DNA from: Actinostola sp. cb2023
Taxonomy: Eukaryota; Cnidaria; Anthozoa; Actiniaria; Actinostolidae
Length of the DNA stretch: 64,000 bases
Assembly: GCA_033675265.1 (NCBI GenBank)
Contig: JAUJYZ010000985.1
Coordinates: 34,489 to 98,488, forward strand
Reading direction: 5' to 3'
The translations under genes and the position numbers were made by a program. The stretch's first letter is position 1. Each line of letters begins with the position of its first letter. A model generated the notes under the pieces. That model did not search any database, was not told the DNA's origin, and worked only from the letters and a program-made list of their open reading frames with translations. Positions 1-7,593 of the stretch are shown here, in pieces.

Positions 1-2
1 GA

Positions 3-128
3 AATATGGGGGTTGAAGACCGTAAGTCTTTTATTAAAACATTAAAACAGGAAAAATACTCAAGAATGTGTTTTTGTTTGAGACACCCATATCAATCATA
101 CATTGAAATTCCAAATGCTAATATTTAA
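3..128 (+). CDS. C-terminal end of a truncated protein
   Basis: An open frame enters from the left window edge and stops with TAA at 126-128, only 30 bases before the next start codon. About 41 residues are visible, ending in an aromatic and charged stretch (...RHPYQSYIEIPNANI). Its tight spacing and AT-rich codon use match the genes that follow, so it is probably the last part of another member of the same cluster. In double-jelly-roll-type viral elements a packaging ATPase is often upstream of the structural genes, and the tail could be one, but 41 residues with no Walker motif cannot show this. Function unknown. Confidence 0.55.
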   Translation, partial: NMGVEDRKSFIKTLKQEKYSRMCFCLRHPYQSYIEIPNANI

Positions 129-138
129 AAATAAAAAA

Positions 139-155
139 TATATATATATTATAAA
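139..155 (+). promoter_or_regulatory. TATA-rich promoter-like motif before the 199-aa gene
   Basis: An alternating TA run ending in TTATAAA lies 3-19 bases before the ATG at 158. It is the most regular example of a motif that recurs before the other starts of this cluster. Confidence 0.45.
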
Positions 156-157
156 GC

Positions 158-757
158 ATGACATCAATTCTTGACCAATATACAGATGATAAACTTGATG
201 AAGTCAACTCAGAAGTTGAAATAGTAGAAAAGAAAAAGAAAAAACAAACTATGAAGAAAGTTGATAATTCAGAGGTAGAAGAAAAGAGAGAACAACTATC
301 AATTCTGGCAGTACTTGGTACTATTGACCAATATACTGGAATTAAAATGTCCCTAGGTGATGTTAAGAAATTATCATCGAAGGATGTTGAAAAATATTAT
401 AACCGATATCAGATTATTCTAGGAAACAAGGTAACAAATACCCTAGTCGATACAGCTATAGAGGCTGCTGTTGGGGTTCTTTCTTATGTTGTTCCTATTG
501 ATAATAACAAAGAGTTGTGTAATGATTTACAAAACAATGAGATGCTGAAACAAGAACTGAATAATATCGCAGGTTATATTGTTTTAAAAGGTGGTAGAAT
601 GGTAGCTCTATCAAGCTGTTTAGTTCAACTAGCAAAACATGTTAAGATTAGTAATAGTGGTGATGATTGGTTAGCTCCACCCATCATACGTAGTAATTTA
701 GAGGAAGATATTCAACAAGCTGTTGATGAGAATTTTGAGCACTCTATAATCAATTAG
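158..757 (+). CDS. Hypothetical 199-aa protein of the virus-like cluster
   Basis: The product is unrecognised. Residues 1-45 are charged and lysine-rich, with a KKKKK run near residue 25 that could be a nuclear-localisation or nucleic-acid-binding patch. Residues 45-160 look like a folded, mostly helical domain with two hydrophobic helices (around AIEAAVGVLSYVV and GGRMVALSSCLVQLAKHV). The last 40 residues are acidic. There is no signal peptide or clear membrane anchor. The ATG is chosen because it is the first in frame and directly follows the TA-rich motif at 139-155. The next gene follows after 106 bases that contain a small hairpin. A role in a virion or in packaging is only guilt by association. 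Confidence 0.7.
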   Translation: MTSILDQYTDDKLDEVNSEVEIVEKKKKKQTMKKVDNSEVEEKREQLSILAVLGTIDQYTGIKMSLGDVKKLSSKDVEKYYNRYQIILGNKVTNTLVDTAIEAAVGVLSYVVPIDNNKELCNDLQNNEMLKQELNNIAGYIVLKGGRMVALSSCLVQLAKHVKISNSGDDWLAPPIIRSNLEEDIQQAVDENFEHSIIN

Positions 758-785
758 AAATGTATATCAAGATAAAAAAAGCTAC

Positions 786-802
786 CCCGTCGTTTTAACG
801 GG
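786..802 (+). terminator. Small hairpin after the 199-aa gene
   Basis: CCCGT and ACGGG flank a 7-base loop (CGTTTTA) shortly after an A-rich run. It could be a 3' processing or termination structure, but the stem is only 5 bp and this may be chance. Confidence 0.2.
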
Positions 803-863
803 TTAGGTCAGAGACCATTAGAAAGAGACTTAAAGTATTATTTATTATATTATAATATATAAT

Positions 864-1688
864 ATGTCATTATCAATTAGACAATTTGAAAACACAAAAC
901 TTGGTGTATCTATTTTAACATATATTGATAACAAACAAAAATTTTGGTTCAAGGGAAACGATATTGCAAGATCGTTAGGATATACACGTCCTAGGAAAGC
1001 AGTGCTCGATCATGTTGATGATAATTATAAATCAGAATGGGTAAATATAGATAGCACCAAAACGGGACTATCTGAAGATATACACCCACATACTATTTTC
1101 ATAAAGGAACCAGGATTATACTCTCTAATCTTTAGTTCTAAAATGGAAGCTGCAAAAAAGTTTCAAGATTGGGTGTTCTCTACGGTATTACCATCCATAA
1201 GAAAATACGGGTATTATCAAGTGTTTAACAACTCCAAAACGTTAACATTTAAGATACTAGATGAATATGATCTACACACAAAAGTGGTTCAATATATTAG
1301 ACGATTCTATCCCACCATACTTATGATAGCAGGATTAGGTGAAAATCAAGATTCTAGTTCCAAAAGAGTTAAATCATATAAAAAAGGTTATATGAAAGGT
1401 CAACCTGATTTGATTATTAATAACTATCATAAAAAATATCGTGGTTTTTGTATTGAGTTTAAAACACCTATTTCTAATGGTGTTCTTTCTATAGAACAGA
1501 AAAACTTGTTAGAAAAATATGAGGAAAATGGATTCAAATGTCTTGTATCAAATGATTATGATCTTATTATAAAAGAACTAAACAATTATTGTGTTGATAT
1601 TAGATTGAAATGTAAATATTGTAGTAAAGGATTTATAACAAGTAACACATTAAAAAACCACAATAAATACTTTCATAATATCTCTTGA
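864..1688 (+). CDS. Bro-N domain + PD-(D/E)XK-type nuclease + C2H2 zinc finger fusion
   Basis: The 274 residues form three modules. Residues 1-118 fit a Bro-N DNA-binding domain: FWFKGNDIARSLGY near residue 27, then a late EPGLYSLIFSS and an AKKFQDWVFSTVLPSIRKYG end. Residues ~130-240 resemble a VRR-NUC/Holliday-junction-resolvase-like nuclease: GQPDLII (D182), then IEFK (E198, K200), then Q212 in a helix, the usual D-(E)xK-Q order. Residues 250-271 form a C2H2 finger (C250, C253, H266, H271; CX2CX12HX4H). Bro-N proteins are typical of large DNA viruses, phages and virus-like transposons. A DNA-processing or resolvase role is inferred. A TA-rich motif (847-863) abuts the ATG. Bro-N is recognised with good confidence, the nuclease with moderate confidence. 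Confidence 0.8.
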   Translation: MSLSIRQFENTKLGVSILTYIDNKQKFWFKGNDIARSLGYTRPRKAVLDHVDDNYKSEWVNIDSTKTGLSEDIHPHTIFIKEPGLYSLIFSSKMEAAKKFQDWVFSTVLPSIRKYGYYQVFNNSKTLTFKILDEYDLHTKVVQYIRRFYPTILMIAGLGENQDSSSKRVKSYKKGYMKGQPDLIINNYHKKYRGFCIEFKTPISNGVLSIEQKNLLEKYEENGFKCLVSNDYDLIIKELNNYCVDIRLKCKYCSKGFITSNTLKNHNKYFHNIS

Positions 1689-1745
1689 GCATCTGTTGAG
1701 CATCTCTTGAGCATCTGTTGGAATCTCTTGAGCATCTGTTGAGCA
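1682..1745. repeat. Short tandem repeat overlapping the Bro-N gene stop
   Basis: Four to five copies of a 14-16 base unit, TCTTGAGCATCTGT or close variants, begin at the last codons of the Bro-N gene and fill most of the gap to the next gene. Each copy carries TGAG, so the array also provides repeated stops. Confidence 0.75.
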
Positions 1746-1797
1746 GACTCTTATAATTTTACTTAAAATATTATTCTTATAGAATAGTATATTAAAT

Positions 1798-2157
1798 ATG
1801 TCTGAAGAATCAAAAGATATAATTACTAAAGAACCGGAAAATCCAATTATAAAACAAAAAGATCCTAAGAAGGTTGCCGCTGGTAAGAAACTTTCAGAAT
1901 ATCATAAGAAAGCTAAGAAAGCTCTTGAAATAGAAAAGAATCATGAAAATGTTGAAGAAACATCTAATTCATGGACGCCAGAAATATCACTAACAACAGC
2001 ATTAACACTAGTTGGAATAAGTCTAACAGCTATAGATTTATATTTTAGATGGAGAAATAATAAAAAAGCAGATACACCTGTGAAAACTTCTTCTAAAATG
2101 AAAGAGATAACACCTGAAACTAATAAAATTCCTACACCAAGAATAGGTATGGAATGA
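1798..2157 (+). CDS. Hypothetical 119-aa single-pass membrane protein, basic N-terminus
   Basis: The product has a lysine-rich helical region (residues ~20-45, KDPKKVAAGKKLSEYHKKAKKA), an acidic linker, one predicted membrane helix at ~63-83 (LTTALTLVGISLTAIDLYF) and a polar tail. The TA-rich motif at 1778-1797 runs up to the ATG. It is one of three consecutive small membrane proteins (119, 72 and 139 residues), an arrangement more like virion membrane or assembly factors than enzymes. I have an unverified memory of similar uncharacterised proteins predicted in cnidarian genomes. Function unknown. Confidence 0.7.
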   Translation: MSEESKDIITKEPENPIIKQKDPKKVAAGKKLSEYHKKAKKALEIEKNHENVEETSNSWTPEISLTTALTLVGISLTAIDLYFRWRNNKKADTPVKTSSKMKEITPETNKIPTPRIGME

Positions 2158-2198
2158 AAACTATATAAAAAATAAAATCTTTATTAAGAATATATAAA

Positions 2199-2417
2199 AT
2201 GGAAAACAAATTGATTAAATCTATAACTGATGCAGCATTAGTTGTTGGAATAGCTTCAGCGATTGGTTATGTTGGAAAAAAGGCTATGAAAGAATCTTTT
2301 ATTAATGATCCTAGTAGTAGTTTAACAAATTATGGGAAATGGGTTCTTGTACTATCTGGGAGTATGTATGTGAAGCAATATCTTGAAGATCAAAAAATTC
2401 TACCAAAATATCTATAA
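2199..2417 (+). CDS. Hypothetical 72-aa protein with two hydrophobic segments
   Basis: Two hydrophobic stretches (residues ~8-26 and ~45-58) are joined by a short polar loop containing a KK pair, consistent with a small hairpin membrane protein. The ATG directly follows TATATAAA (2191-2198). The gap to the previous gene is 41 bases and to the next 28 bases, which supports joint expression. It is too short for a family call by eye. Conservation next to the 119- and 139-residue neighbours in other genomes would support it as a real gene. Confidence 0.65.
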   Translation: MENKLIKSITDAALVVGIASAIGYVGKKAMKESFINDPSSSLTNYGKWVLVLSGSMYVKQYLEDQKILPKYL

Positions 2418-2445
2418 AGATAAAATGATATAATAGTATATAGAA

Positions 2446-2865
2446 ATGGCAAGTGCTGTTATAATGATGGTAGCAGGAGCTGTGTTAAATGCAACAGCCT
2501 TCACCGGTTCAATGTATTTAGCAAAATCTCTTGGAACTGATGGTAAACATGTTGATGAAGAGAAAATTAGACATGATAAAGCTATTGAATTTTATCAGAA
2601 GAATATGGGTGAATGGCAAAAGAAGAAACAAGAGTATGAAGAATGGTTGGAGATGCAATATAAGAATAAACAAATAGCTGATAGCAATCTATCTGATACT
2701 GATTATGCTTTTAGGATATACTCCAAGACACATCCAGATTTTAATTTGAAAGAACCACAATTAGGTGATTATTATAAACCTAACAAAAAGCAAAAACAGT
2801 ATGAAATGATGTATGTTGGTGGTGGTATGTTGGGAGCAGGGTATTTAGCATCAAAATTTATATAA
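2446..2865 (+). CDS. Hypothetical 139-aa membrane protein with a charged middle
   Basis: A hydrophobic N-terminal segment (residues 3-26, starting MASAVIMMVAGAVLNA) could be a signal-anchor. It is followed by a long charged, probably coiled-coil helix (residues ~38-75, KKKQEYEEWLEMQYKN), a polar segment ending ...LGDYYKPNKKQKQ, and a second hydrophobic segment at the C-terminus (GGGMLGAGYLASKFI). Both ends may insert in a membrane, leaving the charged middle on one side. The TA-rich motif at 2428-2443 precedes the start. I believe I have seen this pattern among uncharacterised anthozoan proteins, but cannot confirm it. Function unknown. Confidence 0.7.
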   Translation: MASAVIMMVAGAVLNATAFTGSMYLAKSLGTDGKHVDEEKIRHDKAIEFYQKNMGEWQKKKQEYEEWLEMQYKNKQIADSNLSDTDYAFRIYSKTHPDFNLKEPQLGDYYKPNKKQKQYEMMYVGGGMLGAGYLASKFI

Positions 2866-2890
2866 AAAACTAACTATTAATATATAGTAT

Positions 2891-3904
2891 ATGGAAGTCG
2901 ATAGTTTAGATTTTGATCCACTTGAAGGAGGGTCTGAAGATATAAACACCCCTATCACAGATGATGATATACAGGAATTATTACCACAACAAAAAGAAAC
3001 TAGACACACTTGGTGGGAACGAACTAAAGAACGGTTTAGTAGAAGGGGTATATCAAGAGAACGAGGATATAAATTATTTAAGAACTCTGATGAAAGCAAT
3101 GAAGATTGGGAAATAAGGGCAAGAGAAGACATAGAAATGGTAGACCTTGCTAAACATAGTGAAGAAAGAGTTGAAGAAGCTTGGGATAGAATCAAAACCA
3201 AGTATCCTAATGTAAATCCTAAAAACTCTCCATTCACCACTACAATTGATGAATATAATAGAGTGATAGTAAGATTTAATAGGTTGGGTAGCAAACCTCA
3301 TGTTCTGTTTAATGCTGAGGGTGAATTAAATGATAAGTTACCTAAAACAATTGTAAACTATCTTGGTGATCCAGCTGAAAAAATTGTTGATAATAATGAA
3401 AGAACTATATTTTCACATCGAGAAAAATTACAAACATTAGAAGAAGAATTGGATAATATATCTCAAGCTGGCTCTCAAGATGTTAGAGAAAGATTGAATA
3501 TATCACTCCGTGAACAGATTGAGGAAACTAGAAATGAGATTGAACAATTAGAAGAACAAAATGATGTAATAGAAGGGCGAATGTCTCTGAGAGATCGTAT
3601 AAAAGCTGTTTTTAAAAAGTATGGTTTTACTGTTTTTTCTGTTGTATCTGCAGTTGGTATTATTATTGGTGTTATTATTTCTAGTCTAAAAAGTGGATTA
3701 TCTTCGGTTGCCAGTGGTGTTGGAAATGGTTTGAAAGCAATAGGTAAAAAATTAGCTCAGATACTACCTGGTATGGTTGGTGCAATAGCTTCTTTTATTT
3801 TCAGAACTGCGGGTGAGGTTATTGGTTTCCTAGCTAAAAACGCTTGGTTATTGATAGTTGTTGTTGTTTTGTATTTTGTTGAAAGATATAAAAAGAAAAG
3901 ATGA
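2891..3904 (+). CDS. Hypothetical 337-aa protein: globular head, coiled coil, C-terminal membrane anchor
   Basis: Residues 1-70 are acidic then basic. Residues ~95-155 form a compact domain (KNSPFTTTIDEYNRVIVRF ... LPKTIVNYLG). Residues ~165-225 are a strong heptad-rich coiled coil. Residues ~240-262 form a membrane-type helix (VFSVVSAVGIIIGVIIS), then a glycine-rich amphipathic stretch, then a second membrane helix with a basic stop-transfer tail (WLLIVVVVLYFVERYKKKR). It starts 25 bases after the previous stop, behind ATATATAGTAT (2880-2890). A virion surface or assembly membrane protein is a fair guess from topology and company. No enzyme motif is visible. Confidence 0.7.
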   Translation: MEVDSLDFDPLEGGSEDINTPITDDDIQELLPQQKETRHTWWERTKERFSRRGISRERGYKLFKNSDESNEDWEIRAREDIEMVDLAKHSEERVEEAWDRIKTKYPNVNPKNSPFTTTIDEYNRVIVRFNRLGSKPHVLFNAEGELNDKLPKTIVNYLGDPAEKIVDNNERTIFSHREKLQTLEEELDNISQAGSQDVRERLNISLREQIEETRNEIEQLEEQNDVIEGRMSLRDRIKAVFKKYGFTVFSVVSAVGIIIGVIISSLKSGLSSVASGVGNGLKAIGKKLAQILPGMVGAIASFIFRTAGEVIGFLAKNAWLLIVVVVLYFVERYKKKR

Positions 3905-3917
3905 TTATATGGTATAA

Positions 3918-4562
3918 ATGGTAATATTGTATATTGAAAAAACAAAAGCAGATGAAACTATTTGGTTTAAAAATCCTATTAAAAAGAGTATATGTATATC
4001 ACTTGTAAGTTGTAGTTTTCATAATCATTTGTATAATCTTCTGAGTGAAGGAACTATTTCAGATGGAGATGGGAATGTTGTGATACGGATTCCGAAAGGA
4101 AACTACACTAATTTTAGTTTTAAAAATGTTTTTGATAAAGCGGTTTCAATTGGTGAGAAAAATGTTTCAATCACAATTGAAAGTGGTCTATATTATATCA
4201 CCCCGACAGTAGAGGTTGAATTAAATGTGAGTTTATTAAAATTATTAAACATTACAACAGGTCTTGTAGCAAAACAAAAATATAACATCAATATTAGTCA
4301 ACCTACTCAAGATGTTTGTATCAATTGTGATCTTATTGATTCTACACAGGTTTTATTAAATAATAGATATTCACAAATATTAGCATGTGTTGAATTAAAC
4401 AAGGCTGGAGAAAAGATATCCTATCATCCTAATAATATCCTGTACACACCTATTAAAAATGATGATTATATTAATAGTATTAGGGTTTGGGTTACAGATT
4501 CTAACAACCAAAGTATTAACATTGGAATTTACCCTATGCGAATGGTAATTGAAATCATATAA
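3918..4562 (+). CDS. Beta-rich 214-aa protein, candidate jelly-roll capsid-like protein
   Basis: The sequence is dominated by short alternating hydrophobic beta strands with few helices and has no signal or membrane segment. The C-terminal half has a strand pattern with an ICINCDLIDS-type strand, a turn, LYTPIKNDDYINSIRVWVTD, then a glycine turn and a closing strand (MRMVIEI). This resembles the C-terminal strands of single-jelly-roll minor capsid proteins of small DNA viruses and Polinton-like elements. That is pattern judgement, not alignment. The start lies 13 bases after the previous stop, after TATATGGTATAA (3906-3917). Structure prediction would decide. Other beta-sandwich proteins are possible. 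Confidence 0.6.
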   Translation: MVILYIEKTKADETIWFKNPIKKSICISLVSCSFHNHLYNLLSEGTISDGDGNVVIRIPKGNYTNFSFKNVFDKAVSIGEKNVSITIESGLYYITPTVEVELNVSLLKLLNITTGLVAKQKYNINISQPTQDVCINCDLIDSTQVLLNNRYSQILACVELNKAGEKISYHPNNILYTPIKNDDYINSIRVWVTDSNNQSINIGIYPMRMVIEII

Positions 4563-4589
4563 AAAAATAAAATATATTATTATATATAT

Positions 4590-5252
4590 ATGGTTGATTA
4601 TGATGCGATTTATCCTGAGATTCCAAAATCTGGTGAGAATTTCAGGTTACACAAAGTAAATATGGTACTATCACAACTAGGAGCTGAGGTAAAACATTAT
4701 AAAAATGTTAGGAAAAAATATAGTAAGATACGTGGTATACTTCATAAAACTGCAGTTGCAACAGGAGTCTTGTCTGTCATTTTAACCGGTTCTGGTGTAA
4801 CTACAAGTTTAACAGGACCTGGTATAATTGTTGGTGTTCCTTTATCAGCTGTTGGTGGGTTGTTAGGTTTAATATCAGCTAGTTGTACAGTTTTCACGAA
4901 AAAACTTACTAAAAAGGTAACAAAACATGAAAATACTATTCAGCTTGCAAAATCAAAAGAAGATAGTATATGTGATCTTGTATCAAAAGCTTTGAGTGAT
5001 AACAAAATTGATGAGAAAGAATTTGAACACATTATGACTGAATTACAAAAATATGAAAAACTAAAAAGTAGTATTAGAGTGAAACAGAATAAGGGTTTTT
5101 TTAAAAAACGCTGTTCCAGATGTTCAAAAGTTGAGGGAGGAATTGAAAAAGGAGCTTGTAGAGCAGCTTATAAATCCAAAGAAATAACTTTATCCTTTGA
5201 TACAACACCTTATGGAGGGTATATATACAAGTTGCGATATGATAGATGTTAA
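4590..5252 (+). CDS. Hypothetical 220-aa protein with a glycine-rich hydrophobic hairpin; odd C-terminus
   Basis: Residues ~50-105 are hydrophobic and glycine/threonine-rich (TGVLSVILTGSG ... GGLLGLISASCTVF), flanked by basic helices (VRKKYSKIRG; KKLTKKVTKHE) and followed by a helical region ending near residue 165. The layout recalls membrane-inserting hairpins such as those in apolipoprotein-L-like proteins, without sequence identity I can claim. The final ~50 residues change character, becoming cysteine-rich and polar directly after a T7A6 homopolymer (5096-5108). In the +1 frame from that point a charged helical tail is open to a TAA at 5185-5187. Either the tail shown is real, or a one-base indel sits in the homopolymer. 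The TA-rich motif at 4572-4589 abuts the ATG. Confidence 0.6.
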   Translation: MVDYDAIYPEIPKSGENFRLHKVNMVLSQLGAEVKHYKNVRKKYSKIRGILHKTAVATGVLSVILTGSGVTTSLTGPGIIVGVPLSAVGGLLGLISASCTVFTKKLTKKVTKHENTIQLAKSKEDSICDLVSKALSDNKIDEKEFEHIMTELQKYEKLKSSIRVKQNKGFFKKRCSRCSKVEGGIEKGACRAAYKSKEITLSFDTTPYGGYIYKLRYDRC

Positions 5253-5264
5253 AAGGATAAAACT

Positions 5265-5293
5265 TATAATATATATAATAACATATATATTAT
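5265..5293 (+). promoter_or_regulatory. TA-rich promoter-like motif before the 510-aa gene
   Basis: Two TATATATA-type blocks separated by AACA occupy the whole stretch up to the ATG at 5294. It is the longest example of the recurrent upstream motif. Confidence 0.45.
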
Positions 5294-6826
5294 ATGGTAA
5301 CAAAAGAAGATATTGAATTAAAAAAATATTATCCGCAACACATAGATAATAAATTTCATGCTTATAGGGGTGGTATTAATTTCGATTGGAATGGTGTGGC
5401 ATATGATGTTTTCAAAAAGGATATTGGTGGTCCTATACATCACTATGATGATAACATTGTGGAACATGCATTAACTAAAGCATTGGGTAAACGAATTGAT
5501 AATACACTGAATAGTCAGATTCCTAATGATTTCCTTAGTAGTAGGTTTCCAAAAGAATTAAAAATGATGGAAATATTATACCCTGTTATATGCACCCCTT
5601 TTAATAAAAAACCTTCAAATTTTGATCTAGTAGAGATTGATATCTATGTCAAACCTAGTCAGAAATTTAATATAAAACCACGAAACATATTTACTGATAT
5701 TGTACTAAAACATGTCACTCAAAAAGAATCAAATAAATGGTTAGGAGGTCCTGATATGACTTATTATCCACAACAACTAGCATTTTCAGTTTGGTGTGCT
5801 AGTTCTGGTTGTGGTGTTGGAATTGATATGCTAACAAAATATACTCCTATGATAAACTCATTGCTCAAATTTCATATACTATTCACTTCCAGAAGGATAT
5901 TAGCACAAATGAATGTTCAACTACCAGGAGATCAATACTTTACAAATATTGATAATAAATATAATAAGGCTGGTTATGACAAAGCTTGTCGTGAATTTAA
6001 TATATCTAAAAATAGTGATTTTAGATTTACTGCGGATGAGAATGGTGGTTTAGGTCGGATTTATAAGAAAATGTTTGATGATGTAGATGATGTTACAGAT
6101 GCTTATAATGAAAAAATGGATGGTCTTTTTACAAATAAATGGCCAAGAGGAAAATTCAAATTTGAAGATGAAGGGTCGTATGGTGGCAATAAACTTGATC
6201 ATATCTCTCCTCTAGAAAATAATCAGTATAAATATTTTTTACTAAATAAATCAAAAGGTTTAACCAGAGCCGGACTATCACGATTAAATCAATCGATTGA
6301 AGCGTTTGTGTATTGTATTCTGGGAGCTCAAGTACAAACACGATCAAGCATTATTGGTAATTCTGGTTCTGCACAAGAGACGCAAACAGTATTCTTACAA
6401 TTATTTGAATCATCTATTGTTGAGACAGATATTTCTAAAAGTATACAAAGATATCAATTAGCTATTCAACAATCAAAAGAAAAACTAGATATGGCTATTG
6501 CTGTAGGCTGTTGGTTACTACCATCTAGTCTTGTTATTAATAATAATTCAGTTCTTGGATATAATAATAAATTGGTAAGAGCTTCTGCTGATATGAAATT
6601 TGGTGTAAATGATATTAATGCTGAAACAAAATCGGTAGGTATAAAACATAATAACATGGGTCATTCAAATGTTAAATTACCACATCAGAATGATAAACCA
6701 GATATTTCAAATAAACCATATAATAAACTATATGTAAAACCAACACCAACATCTAAAACACATGAAACTAATTTAGCTGCTATAACAGTCGGAGCTGCTG
6801 GGCTAGCTTGGTATATGTTTAGTTGA
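5294..6826 (+). CDS. 510-aa conserved-type protein of the virus-like cluster
   Basis: This is the largest product of the cluster. Features seen: an N-terminal region with FDWNGVAYDVFKKDIGG; a middle with YPQQLAFSVWCASSGCGVG (residues ~157-175) and a helical segment ending RRILAQMNVQLPGDQYF; a region LTRAGLSRLNQSIEAFVYCILGAQ (~325-350) followed by QTRSSIIGN; a low-complexity tail; and a final hydrophobic helix (LAAITVGAAGLAWYMF) at 492-509 that could anchor it in a membrane. I recall similar uncharacterised proteins in anthozoan annotations but cannot verify this. Its size makes it a candidate major structural protein, yet no double-jelly-roll signature is evident by eye. No catalytic motif is recognised. 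Confidence 0.7.
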   Translation: MVTKEDIELKKYYPQHIDNKFHAYRGGINFDWNGVAYDVFKKDIGGPIHHYDDNIVEHALTKALGKRIDNTLNSQIPNDFLSSRFPKELKMMEILYPVICTPFNKKPSNFDLVEIDIYVKPSQKFNIKPRNIFTDIVLKHVTQKESNKWLGGPDMTYYPQQLAFSVWCASSGCGVGIDMLTKYTPMINSLLKFHILFTSRRILAQMNVQLPGDQYFTNIDNKYNKAGYDKACREFNISKNSDFRFTADENGGLGRIYKKMFDDVDDVTDAYNEKMDGLFTNKWPRGKFKFEDEGSYGGNKLDHISPLENNQYKYFLLNKSKGLTRAGLSRLNQSIEAFVYCILGAQVQTRSSIIGNSGSAQETQTVFLQLFESSIVETDISKSIQRYQLAIQQSKEKLDMAIAVGCWLLPSSLVINNNSVLGYNNKLVRASADMKFGVNDINAETKSVGIKHNNMGHSNVKLPHQNDKPDISNKPYNKLYVKPTPTSKTHETNLAAITVGAAGLAWYMFS

Positions 6827-6877
6827 ATATAAAACAAATATATAATATTATTGTAAGTTTGTTTTTTAAGAATTCAT

Positions 6878-7504
6878 TCATATTTCTCGTTTTTTACGCT
6901 TATATGTTGATTTAATATAATTTTCTGGTAATTCATCTTCTGAAATAAAAGAGAATTTATATCTATTATTATTAATTTTTGAAATACCACTTTTAACATA
7001 ATTTTTATTATTACAACACATTGAAATAATCCCAGGATTTATACCTAAATCTTTTTGAACAGCATACATACTATTATAAAAAGTCTCTTCATTTGTATAA
7101 TAATTAACAACCTTTACACAATGTCTATTTATATGATTTTTTGAAAGAAATGAATAATCTCTACCATTAGAGGATTTTTTACAATTCTGTTGTTGAGTTA
7201 TAAGTTGTAAATTAGATAATCTATTATCATCTTTTATATTATTAATATGATCAATAACTCCATCATCTTTTATCTCACCATTAAAACATTCCCAAATAAA
7301 ACGATGTGATAAAAAATTCTTTTGATTAGTAATTCCATGTTTTCTAACAATAACTTTAAGATATTCATTATTATTTAAATTTCCTAAATAAGGAATTTGT
7401 TTAATAATGTTAATAATATAACCTTCCTCATTTGCTCCATATAAATTATAAACTGGATGAAGATTATAAGAACTTCCATTAATAATTATTTTGTTTTGAT
7501 TCAT
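6878..7504 (-). CDS. HNH endonuclease with NUMOD-like DNA-binding tail
   Basis: The 208 residues read leftwards, convergent with the 510-residue gene 51 bases away. The HNH core is clear: HRFIWECFNGEI (H67), then VIDHINNIKDDNRLSNLQLIT (D85, H86, N94 and N98), the layout of HNH_3-type nucleases. The N-terminus (LHPVYNLYGANEEGYI) is typical of the module preceding the core. The C-terminal part (FYNSMYAVQKDLGINPGIISMCC) fits a NUMOD1-like helix-turn-helix. Such genes are common as free-standing selfish endonucleases in phages and DNA viruses and in virus-like elements. A TATATATA motif (7505-7523, minus strand) precedes the ATG, so it shares the regulatory style of the cluster. Confidence 0.85.
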   Translation of the reverse strand: MNQNKIIINGSSYNLHPVYNLYGANEEGYIINIIKQIPYLGNLNNNEYLKVIVRKHGITNQKNFLSHRFIWECFNGEIKDDGVIDHINNIKDDNRLSNLQLITQQQNCKKSSNGRDYSFLSKNHINRHCVKVVNYYTNEETFYNSMYAVQKDLGINPGIISMCCNNKNYVKSGISKINNNRYKFSFISEDELPENYIKSTYKRKKREI

Positions 7505-7523
7505 TTTATATATACTATAAATA
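7505..7523 (-). promoter_or_regulatory. TA-rich promoter-like motif before the HNH gene
   Basis: Read on the minus strand, TATAGTATATATAAA ends at the ATG. It shows that the motif follows gene orientation and is not just an AT-rich background of one strand. Confidence 0.45.
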
Positions 7524-7593
7524 AAGTATTATCTCTTTAAATGATTAAAGATTTAATAAATAAAACATATTACTTAATTATTTTCAAAATATA

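Noticed and set aside
786..863. tRNA-like structure after the first cluster gene
   Set aside because: Only a 5 bp stem is present; no T-arm GTTCGA box or acceptor pairing.
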